Shown piece after piece: positions 1 to 9,470 of a stretch of DNA of 36,868 bases. The notes beneath the pieces are model-generated. The model ran no database searches, was not told the origin of the DNA, and saw only the letters and a program-made list of their open reading frames with translations. Position numbers and translations under genes: made by a program. The stretch comes from Chloroflexota bacterium. GTDB taxonomy: Bacteria; Chloroflexota; UBA6077; SHYK01. Position 1 is the stretch's first letter. Each line of letters starts with the position of its first letter. The DNA lies in NCBI GenBank assembly GCA_009377635.1, contig WHTR01000024.1, positions 1 through 36,868 on the forward strand, in the 5' to 3' direction.

Positions 1-47
1 ACGGCAGCAACAGCCGATATGACCGACCTGGGAGCGAGGGCGAGGCG

Positions 48-1448
48 TTGACGGCCGAGACAGTGGGACACGTGGACGGACTTGTTCCCGGAGGTCCCGC
101 TGCGCGAGGCGGCGTCCAGCCCGGAGATGAGCTCCTGGCGGTCAACGGGTTGGTTCCACGAGACATCGTCGACGTCCGGCTCGACGGGGGAGGCCCGCGG
201 GTCGAGCTGGATCTGCGTCGGAACGGTAAGAACGTCATCCTCACAATAGAAAAACGCCCCGATGAGGACCTGGGCATCCTCTTCGAACATCCGGCATTCG
301 ATCGTCTCAAGACGTGCAACAACGCGTGCGAATTCTGCTTCATCGCGGGACTGCCCCGGGGCCTCCGGCACACGCTTTACATAAAAGATGACGACTTTCG
401 CTACTCGTTCCTCTACGGCAGCTTCACGACGCTGACAAACCTCTCGGAGATGGAGTGGCGCCGCATCCTGTTCCAGCGTCTGAGTCCCCTCCGCGTATCG
501 GTCCACGCGACGGACCCGAGTCTCCGGAGCGAGCTACTCCGGAACCCACAGGCACCCCCCATCCTGGCGCAGCTCGATGAGCTGGGGGAGCACGGCATTC
601 GCGTGCACGCACAGATCGTGCTGATGCCCGGTCGGAACGATGGGATCGCGCTGCGGAGCACGATTGCCGACCTCGCGGCGCGTTACCCAACCGTCGAGAG
701 CGTGGCGGTCGTGCCCGTTGGTCTCACCGCCCATGCTCGCGTCACGAAGACCAGGCCCGTGCAACCGGCCGACGCGGCGGCCGCCATCGACCTGGTCGAA
801 GAGTGGCAGCGGTCGTGTCGGCGTGCGTTCGCCTGCGGGTTCGTCTACGCGAGTGACGAGCTGTATCTGCTGGCGGGACGCCGGCTGCCGTCCGCACGCT
901 CGTACGACGGGTTCCCGCAGCTCCAGAACGGCGTGGGCTGCGTCCAGCTCTTTCGCGCGGATTGGAAGCGCGCGGCCAGGCGGCTTCCGGAAGCGGTCGA
1001 TCCGCCGATGGCCGTGGCGTGGGCCACCGGGCGCCTCATGGCTCCAATATTGCAGGCATGCGCCGCGGATCTCGCGTCGGTCCGCGGTCTCAGCGTGGAG
1101 GTCGTGTCCGTGGAGAACTCCCTGTTCGGCGCGCAGGTGACCGTGGCGGGGCTCGTCACGGCGCGGGACCTGCTGGACGCGGTTTCCGACCGTGGCATCG
1201 ATCGGCTGATCCTCCCGCGCTCGATGCTCGACGCCCAGGGCCAACGAACCATCGACGACTGGTCGTTGCAGGACATCGCCGAGCGTCTGCGCGTCGAGGC
1301 CGTCGTGGGCGCGAACGCGCGAGATCTTGTGGAGGCGAGCGTCCGACGGGAGCCCGAATCGTTGCCGGTCGCTCGCCCGGTAGATACCATTGCGAGACAT
1401 CAGTGCAAATCCACGCGGGAGGGAGAGCAGGCATGTGCGGCATCGTAG
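48..1448 (+). CDS. DUF512 domain protein (N-terminal PDZ-like domain, radical-SAM-like Cys motif)
   Basis: ORF with TTG start; CNNACEFCFIAGLPRGLRHTLYIKDDDFRYSFLYGSFTTLTNL matches the DUF512 family signature; N-terminal PDZ-like GLVPGGPAARGGVQPGDELLAVNG. Confidence 0.9.
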   Translation: MTAETVGHVDGLVPGGPAARGGVQPGDELLAVNGLVPRDIVDVRLDGGGPRVELDLRRNGKNVILTIEKRPDEDLGILFEHPAFDRLKTCNNACEFCFIAGLPRGLRHTLYIKDDDFRYSFLYGSFTTLTNLSEMEWRRILFQRLSPLRVSVHATDPSLRSELLRNPQAPPILAQLDELGEHGIRVHAQIVLMPGRNDGIALRSTIADLAARYPTVESVAVVPVGLTAHARVTKTRPVQPADAAAAIDLVEEWQRSCRRAFACGFVYASDELYLLAGRRLPSARSYDGFPQLQNGVGCVQLFRADWKRAARRLPEAVDPPMAVAWATGRLMAPILQACAADLASVRGLSVEVVSVENSLFGAQVTVAGLVTARDLLDAVSDRGIDRLILPRSMLDAQGQRTIDDWSLQDIAERLRVEAVVGANARDLVEASVRREPESLPVARPVDTIARHQCKSTREGEQACAAS

Positions 1449-3283
1449 GCTACACGGGACCTCAGCCGGCGGTCCCGCTGCTGCTCGAGGGCCTACGCCA
1501 CCTGGAGTATCGGGGCTACGACTCCGCGGGCCTCGCTGTCGTCTCCGCCAACGGCCACCTGGAGATCCGCAAGGCGGCGGGCCGGCTTGACCGTCTGACG
1601 GAGAGCCTCAAGGTCGCCCCCATTCACGGGCGGGTCGGCGTAGGCCACACCCGATGGGCCACGCACGGCAGGCCATCCGACGAGAACGCCCACCCCCACA
1701 CCGACTGCACCGGACGGGTCTGCGTCGTCCACAACGGCGTCGTGGAGAACTACCGGGAGCTCCGCGATCAGCTGTTGGCACAGGGGCATCACTTCACCTC
1801 GGAGACCGACACGGAGGTCCTCGCCCATCTGATTGAGGTGGAGCTGACTGAACTACCGGAGGCATCCGATGGTGAGGGGCCTCGACTGCTCACCGCATGT
1901 CGAAAGGCACTGGATCGCGTCGAGGGCCTTTACGCGATCGCGGCAGTCTCCCTCGACGACCCAGACCTGATCGTCGGGGCACGCAGCCGCGCCCCCCTCA
2001 TCGTGGGGCTGTCCGCAGAAGGCAACTTCCTGGCCTCAGATGTCCCCGCCGTGCTCGGCGAGACACGGCGCGTCGTCCGCCTCAAAGAGCAGGACCTCGT
2101 CGCGCTCCGGCCCGACAGCGTGCTCATCGTCGATCGATACGGGCGTCAGCGGGAGCGGGCGGTCGACGTCGTCACGTGGGATCGGACCGCCGCGGAGAAG
2201 GCCGGGTATCCGCACTTCTTCCTGAAGGAAGTGTACGAGCAGCCGGAAGCCCTGGAGCGGACGTGCGCCGGACGCCTGGTGGACGACCACGTCGTGCTTC
2301 CGGAGCTGAGTGGGCTCGACGTCGAGAGCATCCGCCGCGTCGTCCTCACTGGCTGCGGGAGCGCGTATCACGCGTGCCTGATGGCGCGGTACGCGTTCGA
2401 GGCGTGGCTACGGCTGCCGGTGGACGTAGACATGGGCTCTGAGCTCCGCTACCGCGACGTGGCGTTGGACCCGTCCGTCCTGTGCATCGCCGTCAGCCAG
2501 AGTGGAGAGACGGCGGACACGCTGGCGGCATTCGAGCTGGCCCGGGCGCACGGAGCGCAATGCGTCGCGCTCACCAACTCCGTCGGCAGCGCCATCACCT
2601 CGCTCGCGGACCATGTCGTCTATCAGCATTCCGGACCGGAAGTCGCCGTCGTCTCCTCCAAGACATTCACCGGCCAGCTAACCACACTGCTCCTTATCGG
2701 CCTCGCGCTGGCCGAGCGCGTCGGCCGCGCGACTCCCGTCTCACTCCAGAAGGTGGTGGGCGCGCTGACCGATCTGCCGCGGAGCGTCCAGGAGGCGCTC
2801 GCCACGGCACAAGACAGCTCCCGCATTGCTGAGCGGCATGCGCACGTCAACCGCCTGCTGTTTCTCGGCCGTGGGGTCGGGTACCCGACCGCGCTGGAGG
2901 GAGCGCTCAAGCTGAAAGAGATCTCCTACATTCACGCGGAAGGTTATCCGGCGGGCGAGCTGAAGCACGGTCCGCTGGCGCTCGTGGAACCGGGCTCCTT
3001 AGTCGTCGTGCTGGCAACGCGGAGCGCCACGCTCGGCAAGCTGATCAGCAACATCGAGGAGGTTCGCGCGCGTGGAGGGTCGATCATCGCGATCACCTCC
3101 CGGGGAGACGACCTCATCGCGCCGCACGCCGACGAGATCATCCGCGTCCCCGAGACAGTCGAGCTGGTGTCGCCCGTCGTCAACGTCGTCCCGATGCAGC
3201 TGCTCGCCTACTACGCGGCCGTCGCACGCGGCTGCGATCCAGACAAGCCCCGGAACCTGGCGAAGTCCGTAACGGTGGAATGA
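1433..3283 (+). CDS. glmS: glutamine--fructose-6-phosphate aminotransferase (isomerizing)
   Basis: MCGIVGYTGPQ N-terminal nucleophile Cys, HTRWATHGRPSDENAHPHTD, two SIS domains (SQSGETADTLAAFELA), C-terminal DKPRNLAKSVTVE. ATG at 1433 inside ORF 962..3283. Confidence 0.97.
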   Translation: MCGIVGYTGPQPAVPLLLEGLRHLEYRGYDSAGLAVVSANGHLEIRKAAGRLDRLTESLKVAPIHGRVGVGHTRWATHGRPSDENAHPHTDCTGRVCVVHNGVVENYRELRDQLLAQGHHFTSETDTEVLAHLIEVELTELPEASDGEGPRLLTACRKALDRVEGLYAIAAVSLDDPDLIVGARSRAPLIVGLSAEGNFLASDVPAVLGETRRVVRLKEQDLVALRPDSVLIVDRYGRQRERAVDVVTWDRTAAEKAGYPHFFLKEVYEQPEALERTCAGRLVDDHVVLPELSGLDVESIRRVVLTGCGSAYHACLMARYAFEAWLRLPVDVDMGSELRYRDVALDPSVLCIAVSQSGETADTLAAFELARAHGAQCVALTNSVGSAITSLADHVVYQHSGPEVAVVSSKTFTGQLTTLLLIGLALAERVGRATPVSLQKVVGALTDLPRSVQEALATAQDSSRIAERHAHVNRLLFLGRGVGYPTALEGALKLKEISYIHAEGYPAGELKHGPLALVEPGSLVVVLATRSATLGKLISNIEEVRARGGSIIAITSRGDDLIAPHADEIIRVPETVELVSPVVNVVPMQLLAYYAAVARGCDPDKPRNLAKSVTVE

Positions 3284-3300
3284 CCGCGCCTCGCCGAACG

Positions 3301-4020
3301 CTAGTCGCCGGTAACCTCACGCTGGATGAGCGGGGTCAGGTCCACCCGGGCACGGGTGCCGTCGTCCACGACGATGCGGTAGTCGGTGGCGAGAAGCTCG
3401 CGCGGCAGGTCGTACCAGCGCACCAGCCGCTCGGGTAGGTTCGCCAACAGCTCGGCGCCCGACTGCACGTACTCGCAGTTCATCCGCAGCAAGGAGCCAC
3501 GGTTCCACTCCTCAAGCAACAGCGGGGAGATGCCGATCGTTCGCCTGTCGAGCGCGTAGACGTAGAGGTGGCGTCCGATCCCCTGCGCGCCGACCGCCTC
3601 ATACGGCACGCGGATGTGAGTCCCGGAGGGCACGTTCGGCACGTAGCCGACGCGGCGGCCGCCGGTTGACTCTGACCGCATCGAGAGGAAGATCAGGTCC
3701 TCCTGCGCCGTATTGGTGAAGCCGTAGTGAACCCCAGCCGGGATGAGCACTCCCTGGTTCGGCTTCAGGACGAATGTTCCCGTGAGCCCCTCGACCGTGC
3801 ACTCGCCGCTCAGGACGAAGAGGATCTGGTCCGAGTCCGGGTGCTGGTGGACGTGGGTCTCGCCACCGCGCGGCGGTGTCTGGAACACAGCAATGTAGCT
3901 ATTGCCGCCGGTCGCCATGTCAACCCGCCCGTGCAGGTGGTCACGCTGGCTGAGCCCCTCGGCCACATCAAAGATCTGGACTTCGTCGGCCTGCGCCTTG
4001 GCCTGCGCGTCAGTCGCCAT
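3301..4020 (-). CDS. cupin domain-containing protein
   Basis: HVHQHPDSDQILFVLSGECTVEG and PNQGVLIPAGVHYGFTN cupin motifs; directly downstream of a solute-binding protein gene. Confidence 0.8.
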   Translation of the reverse strand: MATDAQAKAQADEVQIFDVAEGLSQRDHLHGRVDMATGGNSYIAVFQTPPRGGETHVHQHPDSDQILFVLSGECTVEGLTGTFVLKPNQGVLIPAGVHYGFTNTAQEDLIFLSMRSESTGGRRVGYVPNVPSGTHIRVPYEAVGAQGIGRHLYVYALDRRTIGISPLLLEEWNRGSLLRMNCEYVQSGAELLANLPERLVRWYDLPRELLATDYRIVVDDGTRARVDLTPLIQREVTGD

Positions 4021-4041
4021 CGGGTTCGCTCCTTTCCTCTG

Positions 4042-5742
4042 TTAACGAATGTCCCACTCGTGCGCGTTGGCTGTCTGCTGAGCTGCGCTGATCCCAACCA
4101 GCCGGTTTGCGAACAGTATCGGCTGAGCGTCGTACAACACACCCATCGCGACGAGCTGCCCTGTCAGGTGCTGGACGAGCTGACGAAGCACGCCCATCCG
4201 CTCGTTCCACGGGATGGTCATGTAGTACCGGTCGAGCAGCCCGTCCAGCTCCGCGTTGCGGTAGCGTGTGCGGTTGTGCCCCGTGAAATCGTTCTCTGGC
4301 AGCGGCGTGCCGGAGCCATGGAAACGGTTGAGCTCGGGGGGCTGCCGCACCATCTCGAACGCCGGCCGGGTCTGACGGAACTCGCGGTCGCTGGACCGCT
4401 GCCTCGGGAAGATGAGCGGCTCGGCCGCGACGCCCGCGCGCTCCCAGTAGTCGGCGATGGAGAGCACCATCTTCTCCTGAAGCTCGTCCCCCGCGCCAGT
4501 GCGCAGCTCGACAGCGAGACGCTGGCCTGATGCATCCCGGAAGCCGCCGTCGGCTGCCCGCACATAGCCAAGACTCTCGATGAGCTGTGCGGAGCGCCGC
4601 GGCTCGTAGTCACGTCGCACGATCGCCGATTGTATCTCGCGGAACTCGCGGTCGGCCGGGCTGACCACGACGTCCGCGACAGACGTCAGCCCGCCCATGA
4701 AGGTCTCGACGATCTCCTGGCGATCCATGGCATACACGAGCCCCTCTCTGAAGGCCAGCTCCGCGACGGCCGGCGGGATCGGGTTGAGAAACTGCGGGTA
4801 GAGCCCGTACCAGCTCGTGAGGGCCGCATCGAGCTTTCCGTCGGGCCACTGATTTTCGGCCTCTATCGCCTGCTCGAGCGAGATGCCACGGCCGAAATAC
4901 ATCTCAATCTCGCCGGCGAGGAGATTCGCGATGAGGGTGTTCCCATCCGGGATGAAGCGCACCTCCAGGCGGTCGATCCTGGGGCGGCCGAGGATGAATC
5001 CGTCGAAGGCCTGCAGATTGGCATGACTACCGTCCACCCAACCGCCGAGCTTGAAGGCCCCGGTGCCCACATACTCGCTCGTCCAGTAGGGTAACGTGGC
5101 GAGCTTCGATTTGTCCTCGCGATAGGTTCGTTCAAGGATGTGTTTGGGAATTGGCCAGGCGGCCATCGTCGTGAACAGCTCGTCGGCCTGGATGTAGGGG
5201 CGCGCCCAGTGGACCGTGACTGTGCGTGAATCGTCGGCTTCGACCCGTTCGAGCGCCTCGTATGCTGGGTAGCGGACGAGTGGCAGCTCTTCGTCAGTCG
5301 AGACTTCGGTCGTGAAGACGAGATCATCGGCGGTAAATGGTGTGCCGTCGTGCCACCGAGCGCCCTCCCGAATGCGCCACGTCGTCTCCATGCGCCCGTC
5401 CGAGTGCACACGCCACAGGCCGTTGTCGATGGTCGGGACCGCTTCGGCGAGCTGTGGCACCAGGCGGCCCTCGAGATCGTCCCGAATGACGAGGCCAGCG
5501 TTCAGCAGAATGTCCAGCTCGGTTGTGCCCGGCACGCCCCCGGCTCCACCGCGGTTGAGCGTGTAGTTGAGCGCGGGCGGCTCGCCCTTGATGGCGGCCA
5601 CGATCCGCTTGTCCGGGCCGTCTCGTTGCCCGTCATCGCCTGGAAGCGGCGCGGTCCGCTCTGGCGCGGCCGGCAGGGTGCAGGCGCTCAGCAACACCGC
5701 CAGCAGTTGTGATGCGATCGCAGCGCCCCTGGGCACATTCAT
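4042..5742 (-). CDS. ABC transporter substrate-binding lipoprotein, family 5 (peptide/opine type)
   Basis: Lipobox LLSAC; WRIREGARWHDGTPFTADDLVFT typical of SBP_bac_5; SD ggaggg before ATG at 5742. Confidence 0.88.
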   Translation of the reverse strand: MNVPRGAAIASQLLAVLLSACTLPAAPERTAPLPGDDGQRDGPDKRIVAAIKGEPPALNYTLNRGGAGGVPGTTELDILLNAGLVIRDDLEGRLVPQLAEAVPTIDNGLWRVHSDGRMETTWRIREGARWHDGTPFTADDLVFTTEVSTDEELPLVRYPAYEALERVEADDSRTVTVHWARPYIQADELFTTMAAWPIPKHILERTYREDKSKLATLPYWTSEYVGTGAFKLGGWVDGSHANLQAFDGFILGRPRIDRLEVRFIPDGNTLIANLLAGEIEMYFGRGISLEQAIEAENQWPDGKLDAALTSWYGLYPQFLNPIPPAVAELAFREGLVYAMDRQEIVETFMGGLTSVADVVVSPADREFREIQSAIVRRDYEPRRSAQLIESLGYVRAADGGFRDASGQRLAVELRTGAGDELQEKMVLSIADYWERAGVAAEPLIFPRQRSSDREFRQTRPAFEMVRQPPELNRFHGSGTPLPENDFTGHNRTRYRNAELDGLLDRYYMTIPWNERMGVLRQLVQHLTGQLVAMGVLYDAQPILFANRLVGISAAQQTANAHEWDIR

Positions 5743-5830
5743 CTTGTTCCCTCCGCTCCACGGTGAGGCCGGTTCCCGCTTTCATTCCACGGTGTGACCC
5801 GCATTTCGTGGGCACACTATTGTGCGAGTA

Positions 5831-6937
5831 TCACCGGGAATTCCGTTCGGCGGACAGCTCCGGTGCCGAGTCCGACCGGGCCAGGGTGCTGGCCGCCTGG
5901 AACTCGTCCCCGACAAGCTGGGCGACGGTCGTCGGATCATGCTGCCAGCGGCCATTGTGGTCACGCTCGTCGAAGCTGAGGTCGCCGGTGGCACCATGGT
6001 ACTCCACCAATGCCTCGAGGCAGCTCGCCTGGTCGTCCGGGCGTGGCCCGGCCGCATTCCAGGCGTGGATCAGCAGGCGAAGGCCGTCCCACCCAAAACC
6101 GTGGCTCGCGGTAGCGACGAGGCGCGGATTGACGCTCGCTAAGCCCCGGTGCAGCGCTTGCTCCTCGACCGGCGCGGCGGTGCTCCGCAGGTAGAGGTCG
6201 GTAAAGTAGTGTCCCTCGGCGGCTGAACCGGCGGCATCGGCAAACTCGCGACAGAGCATCCCCCGGGGATGCAGTATGAGGGAGGGCCCGCCACGCGGTT
6301 GGACCTGCCGCACGACACCTGCGAGCCGGTCGAGCTCGGACCCCAGGAGACACATGGCATCCGCCTGCCAGTCGCGCAATTCGCGGAAAAGCGCAGGGTC
6401 GGTTGCCGGGTCGGCTCCAAGCTCGCGCTGCTCGACCGCCCCCCCTCGGTCGACGAGCGCAGCAGCCGTGCACGCGGCGGCATAGACCTGAAAGTCCCCA
6501 GCGGTATGCAGAACGGCCACCCGCCCCGCGCCGCGCCCGTCGACGACGAAACGGGCGGCCGCTCGACCGGTGATCTCCGACGGCACCCCGATATGGAAGA
6601 CGTGCCGGCGGCCGGCCCAGACGAGCGGGTTGTTGTTCGCGGTGACGTAGAGGCAGCCGTGGTCCTCAGCCCACTGAGCAGCGCGGATCGAATGCGGGAC
6701 GTTCAGTGCACCCAGGAGCATTGCGCAGGATTCATCGTCGGTCAGCTCCCGCGCCGCGATCTCAACGGCGGATTCGGTCGCCACGGGGCGCTCGACGAGG
6801 ACGAAGTCCGGATCTGTGGCGGGCGCGATCTCCCGGGTGTACTCAGCCGCGAGGCGCGCCCCCAGGTACTGCTCGCCAATCGACTGGTGGAGGTCGCCCA
6901 TGCCAGAGATCAGGCCGACCCGTACCGTCCTTGCCAC
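5831..6937 (-). CDS. periplasmic-binding-protein-fold protein (Peripla_BP_6/LivK-like), no obvious signal peptide
   Basis: VRVGLISGMGDLHQSIGEQYLGARLAAEY... ANNNPLVWAGRRHVFHIGVPSE...; GTG at 6937 preceded by gggaagg; ORF is open to 7144, alternative ATGs at 6964 and 6973. Confidence 0.72.
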   Translation of the reverse strand: MARTVRVGLISGMGDLHQSIGEQYLGARLAAEYTREIAPATDPDFVLVERPVATESAVEIAARELTDDESCAMLLGALNVPHSIRAAQWAEDHGCLYVTANNNPLVWAGRRHVFHIGVPSEITGRAAARFVVDGRGAGRVAVLHTAGDFQVYAAACTAAALVDRGGAVEQRELGADPATDPALFRELRDWQADAMCLLGSELDRLAGVVRQVQPRGGPSLILHPRGMLCREFADAAGSAAEGHYFTDLYLRSTAAPVEEQALHRGLASVNPRLVATASHGFGWDGLRLLIHAWNAAGPRPDDQASCLEALVEYHGATGDLSFDERDHNGRWQHDPTTVAQLVGDEFQAASTLARSDSAPELSAERNSR

Positions 6938-7043
6938 AATTCTCAGCCTTCCCAGTGCCCCCATGTATCCCATCCGCGGCCTCGGGCTTCGCCCTCCGCC
7001 GGGCGCGAGTATAGCACGACGGCCGGGCAGAGGTGCCCACGCC

Positions 7044-7073
7044 ATGACGCGCATACCGGTCTCCCCATACAAT
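7044..7073 (+). promoter_or_regulatory. candidate promoter for xanthine dehydrogenase-family gene
   Basis: ATGACG (7044-7049), 18-bp spacer, TACAAT (7068-7073), about 45 nt before ATG 7120. Confidence 0.4.
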
Positions 7074-7119
7074 GACCTCACGCCCGCATCGGCACGCCTC
7101 CAGGACGAAAGAGGCACGC

Positions 7120-9363
7120 ATGGCAGCAGCACCCATCGCGACAACCGTCGGGACGCGGGTGCCCCGCGTAGAGGGCCCAGCGCGAGTCACCGGCGCAGCG
7201 CGGTTTACCGCGGACGTGGCCCTCCACAACGCCCTTTGGGCGAAGGTGGTCCGCAGCCCCCACCCGCACGCGCGCATCCGGTCGATCGACACCTCGGCAG
7301 CGATGCAGGTGCCCGGCGTCCGGGCGATCGTCACTGCCAGGGACCTGCCCGATCCCAAGAAACGCCTCGGCCGAGCTCGGCTTCGGGACCTCCCGATACT
7401 GTGCGACGACGTCGTCCGGTTTATTGGGGACCGCGTCGCCGTCGTGGCCGCTGAGACTGCCGAAGCCGCGGAGGAGGCGGCCCTGCTCGTCCGCGTCGAC
7501 TACGAGGAGCTGCCGGCCGTGTTCGATCCAGTCGTGGCGATGGAGCCAAGGGCACCCGTGCTCCACCCCGATCTCCCGACGTACGAAGGGTACAACCCCG
7601 ATATCCACGCCGACCGGGTCAACGTTGCTGGCTACCAGCGGATCGAGCACGGAGACGTGCAGACCGGTTTCGCGAGGGCAGACCTCGTGGTGGAGCACAC
7701 GTATCGAACGCAGCTCGCCCACCACGGCTACCTCGAGCCGAACGCCTTCGCGCTCCGGATAGAGGAGGATGGGCGCGTCCGCGTGTGGGCATCCAACAAG
7801 AACCCCTTCAACCTCAAGAGCGAGCTTGCGCGGGCGCTGGACCTGCCCTCGCAGCAGGTCATCGTCGAGACGCCGAGCATCGGCGCCGACTTCGGCGGCA
7901 AGGCGGGACAGCCGGATCCCGAGGCGCTCTACTACCTGGCTCGGATGACGGGGCGGCCGGTCCGCGAGGTGCTGACCACGGCAGAGGATCTCACCGCGAC
8001 GAGCCCGCGCCATCCCGCCCACATCTGGCTGCGCACCGGCGTCACCCGCGACGGAACGGTCGTGGCGCATCAGGGTCGGATCATCTTCGACAGCGGCGCG
8101 TACGCCGCATACAAGCCGTCGGTCCGTTCCATGCCCGGCGAGGGTGTGGAGAGCCTGGCGGGCTGCTACGACATCCCGAATCTTCATCTCGAGGGCTTCA
8201 GCGTTTACACGAACCACGTGCCCTGCGGATACATGCGTGCACCGGGCCAGCCGCAAGCCTACTTCGCGCTCGAGACCCACATGACGCTCATCGCCCGGGA
8301 GCTCGGCGTGGATCCCTACGCGTTTCGCGCTCGGAACGTCATTCGCCTGCCCGTCCAGCGGCTCGACGTGGTGGCGCCGACCGTGCTGCAGGAAGCCGCG
8401 TCGGCAATCGACTGGGCTGCACCGAAGCCCCCCCGCGTGGGGCGGGGGATAGCCATGGCCGCACGCCGCACGGGCGCCGGCGAAGGGTCGTCGGACGTCA
8501 CGGTGAACCCGGACGGGACGATCACGGTCATCAGTGCGCTCCCGGACAACGGCCCAGGCGGGCTCACGACCGTCGTGCAGGTCGTTGCCGAATTCTTCGG
8601 CGTACCCATAAACCGCCTGCGCCTCGTCCACGGAAACACCGACGCCCTTCCGGTCGACGCAGCCTCGGCAGGCAGCCGGGTGACGAACGTCGCCACCCGC
8701 TGCGTCACGAGCGCCGGCCAGCAGGTCATCGACCAGCTGACGCCGTTGGCGGCGACCATGCTCGGGAGCGCCGGCGCCACCTGGGAGAGGCCCGGGTGGC
8801 AGGCCCCAGACGGGCGCTTCGTCTCGCTGGAGGAGGTGGCCGCGGAGATGATCACGCCCGGCGACCCCCGCGCTCATGCGCAGGTCACCCTCAATGTACC
8901 TGGGGAGGGCGGGCCAGGCTATTGCGCACAAGCCGCCGAGGTAGAGGTCGACACGGAGACCGGCCGCGTAACGCTACGGAAGATCGCGACGGCCCAGGAT
9001 GTCGGAACGGTGCTCAACGCGCTCAGCCACCAGGGACAGGTCGACGGGTCGGTGGTCCAGGGCATCGGGTACGCTCTAATGGAGGAGATCACCGTCGATG
9101 AGGGGCGTCCAACGGTTACGCACCTCGGTGAGTACAAGCTTCCCGTCGTCGCGGACGTGCCGGAGCTTGTCACGGTCAACATTCCTTCGAGCGGCGTCGG
9201 GCCTTTCAACGTCCGATCCGTCGGTGAGATCGTTATCGTGCCCGTCGCGGCCGCCATCGCGGGCGCCGTTATCGACGCGGTCGGCGCGCCGATATTTCAG
9301 CTGCCCGTCACGGCCGAGAGCGTGCTCGCGGCGATTGAGCGCGTTCGCGAGGATCAACGTTGA
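7120..9363 (+). CDS. xanthine dehydrogenase/aldehyde oxidase family, molybdopterin-binding subunit
   Basis: RVEGPARVTGAARFTADVALHNALWAKVVRSPHPHARI; GADFGGKAG; GYMRAPGQPQAYFALE; EGGPGYCAQAAEVEVDTETGRVTLRK; SVGEIVIVPVAAAIAGAV. ATG at 7120 inside ORF 7072..9363. Confidence 0.92.
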   Translation: MAAAPIATTVGTRVPRVEGPARVTGAARFTADVALHNALWAKVVRSPHPHARIRSIDTSAAMQVPGVRAIVTARDLPDPKKRLGRARLRDLPILCDDVVRFIGDRVAVVAAETAEAAEEAALLVRVDYEELPAVFDPVVAMEPRAPVLHPDLPTYEGYNPDIHADRVNVAGYQRIEHGDVQTGFARADLVVEHTYRTQLAHHGYLEPNAFALRIEEDGRVRVWASNKNPFNLKSELARALDLPSQQVIVETPSIGADFGGKAGQPDPEALYYLARMTGRPVREVLTTAEDLTATSPRHPAHIWLRTGVTRDGTVVAHQGRIIFDSGAYAAYKPSVRSMPGEGVESLAGCYDIPNLHLEGFSVYTNHVPCGYMRAPGQPQAYFALETHMTLIARELGVDPYAFRARNVIRLPVQRLDVVAPTVLQEAASAIDWAAPKPPRVGRGIAMAARRTGAGEGSSDVTVNPDGTITVISALPDNGPGGLTTVVQVVAEFFGVPINRLRLVHGNTDALPVDAASAGSRVTNVATRCVTSAGQQVIDQLTPLAATMLGSAGATWERPGWQAPDGRFVSLEEVAAEMITPGDPRAHAQVTLNVPGEGGPGYCAQAAEVEVDTETGRVTLRKIATAQDVGTVLNALSHQGQVDGSVVQGIGYALMEEITVDEGRPTVTHLGEYKLPVVADVPELVTVNIPSSGVGPFNVRSVGEIVIVPVAAAIAGAVIDAVGAPIFQLPVTAESVLAAIERVREDQR

Positions 9364-9470
9364 ACGCTGACCCACGGGGCCCCGGCGCTGTACAGACCAC
9401 CGGTGCCCGGAGTACGATACGCATTGCAAGCCGCTGGTACGTCCAGTAGGAAAGGAAAAGGAGAAAAGCG

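Noticed and set aside
7078-8931. 617-aa minus-strand ORF opposite the xanthine dehydrogenase-family gene
   Set aside because: Antisense open frame caused by high GC; low-complexity Arg/His/Val-rich translation with no recognisable family, while the plus strand encodes a clear enzyme.
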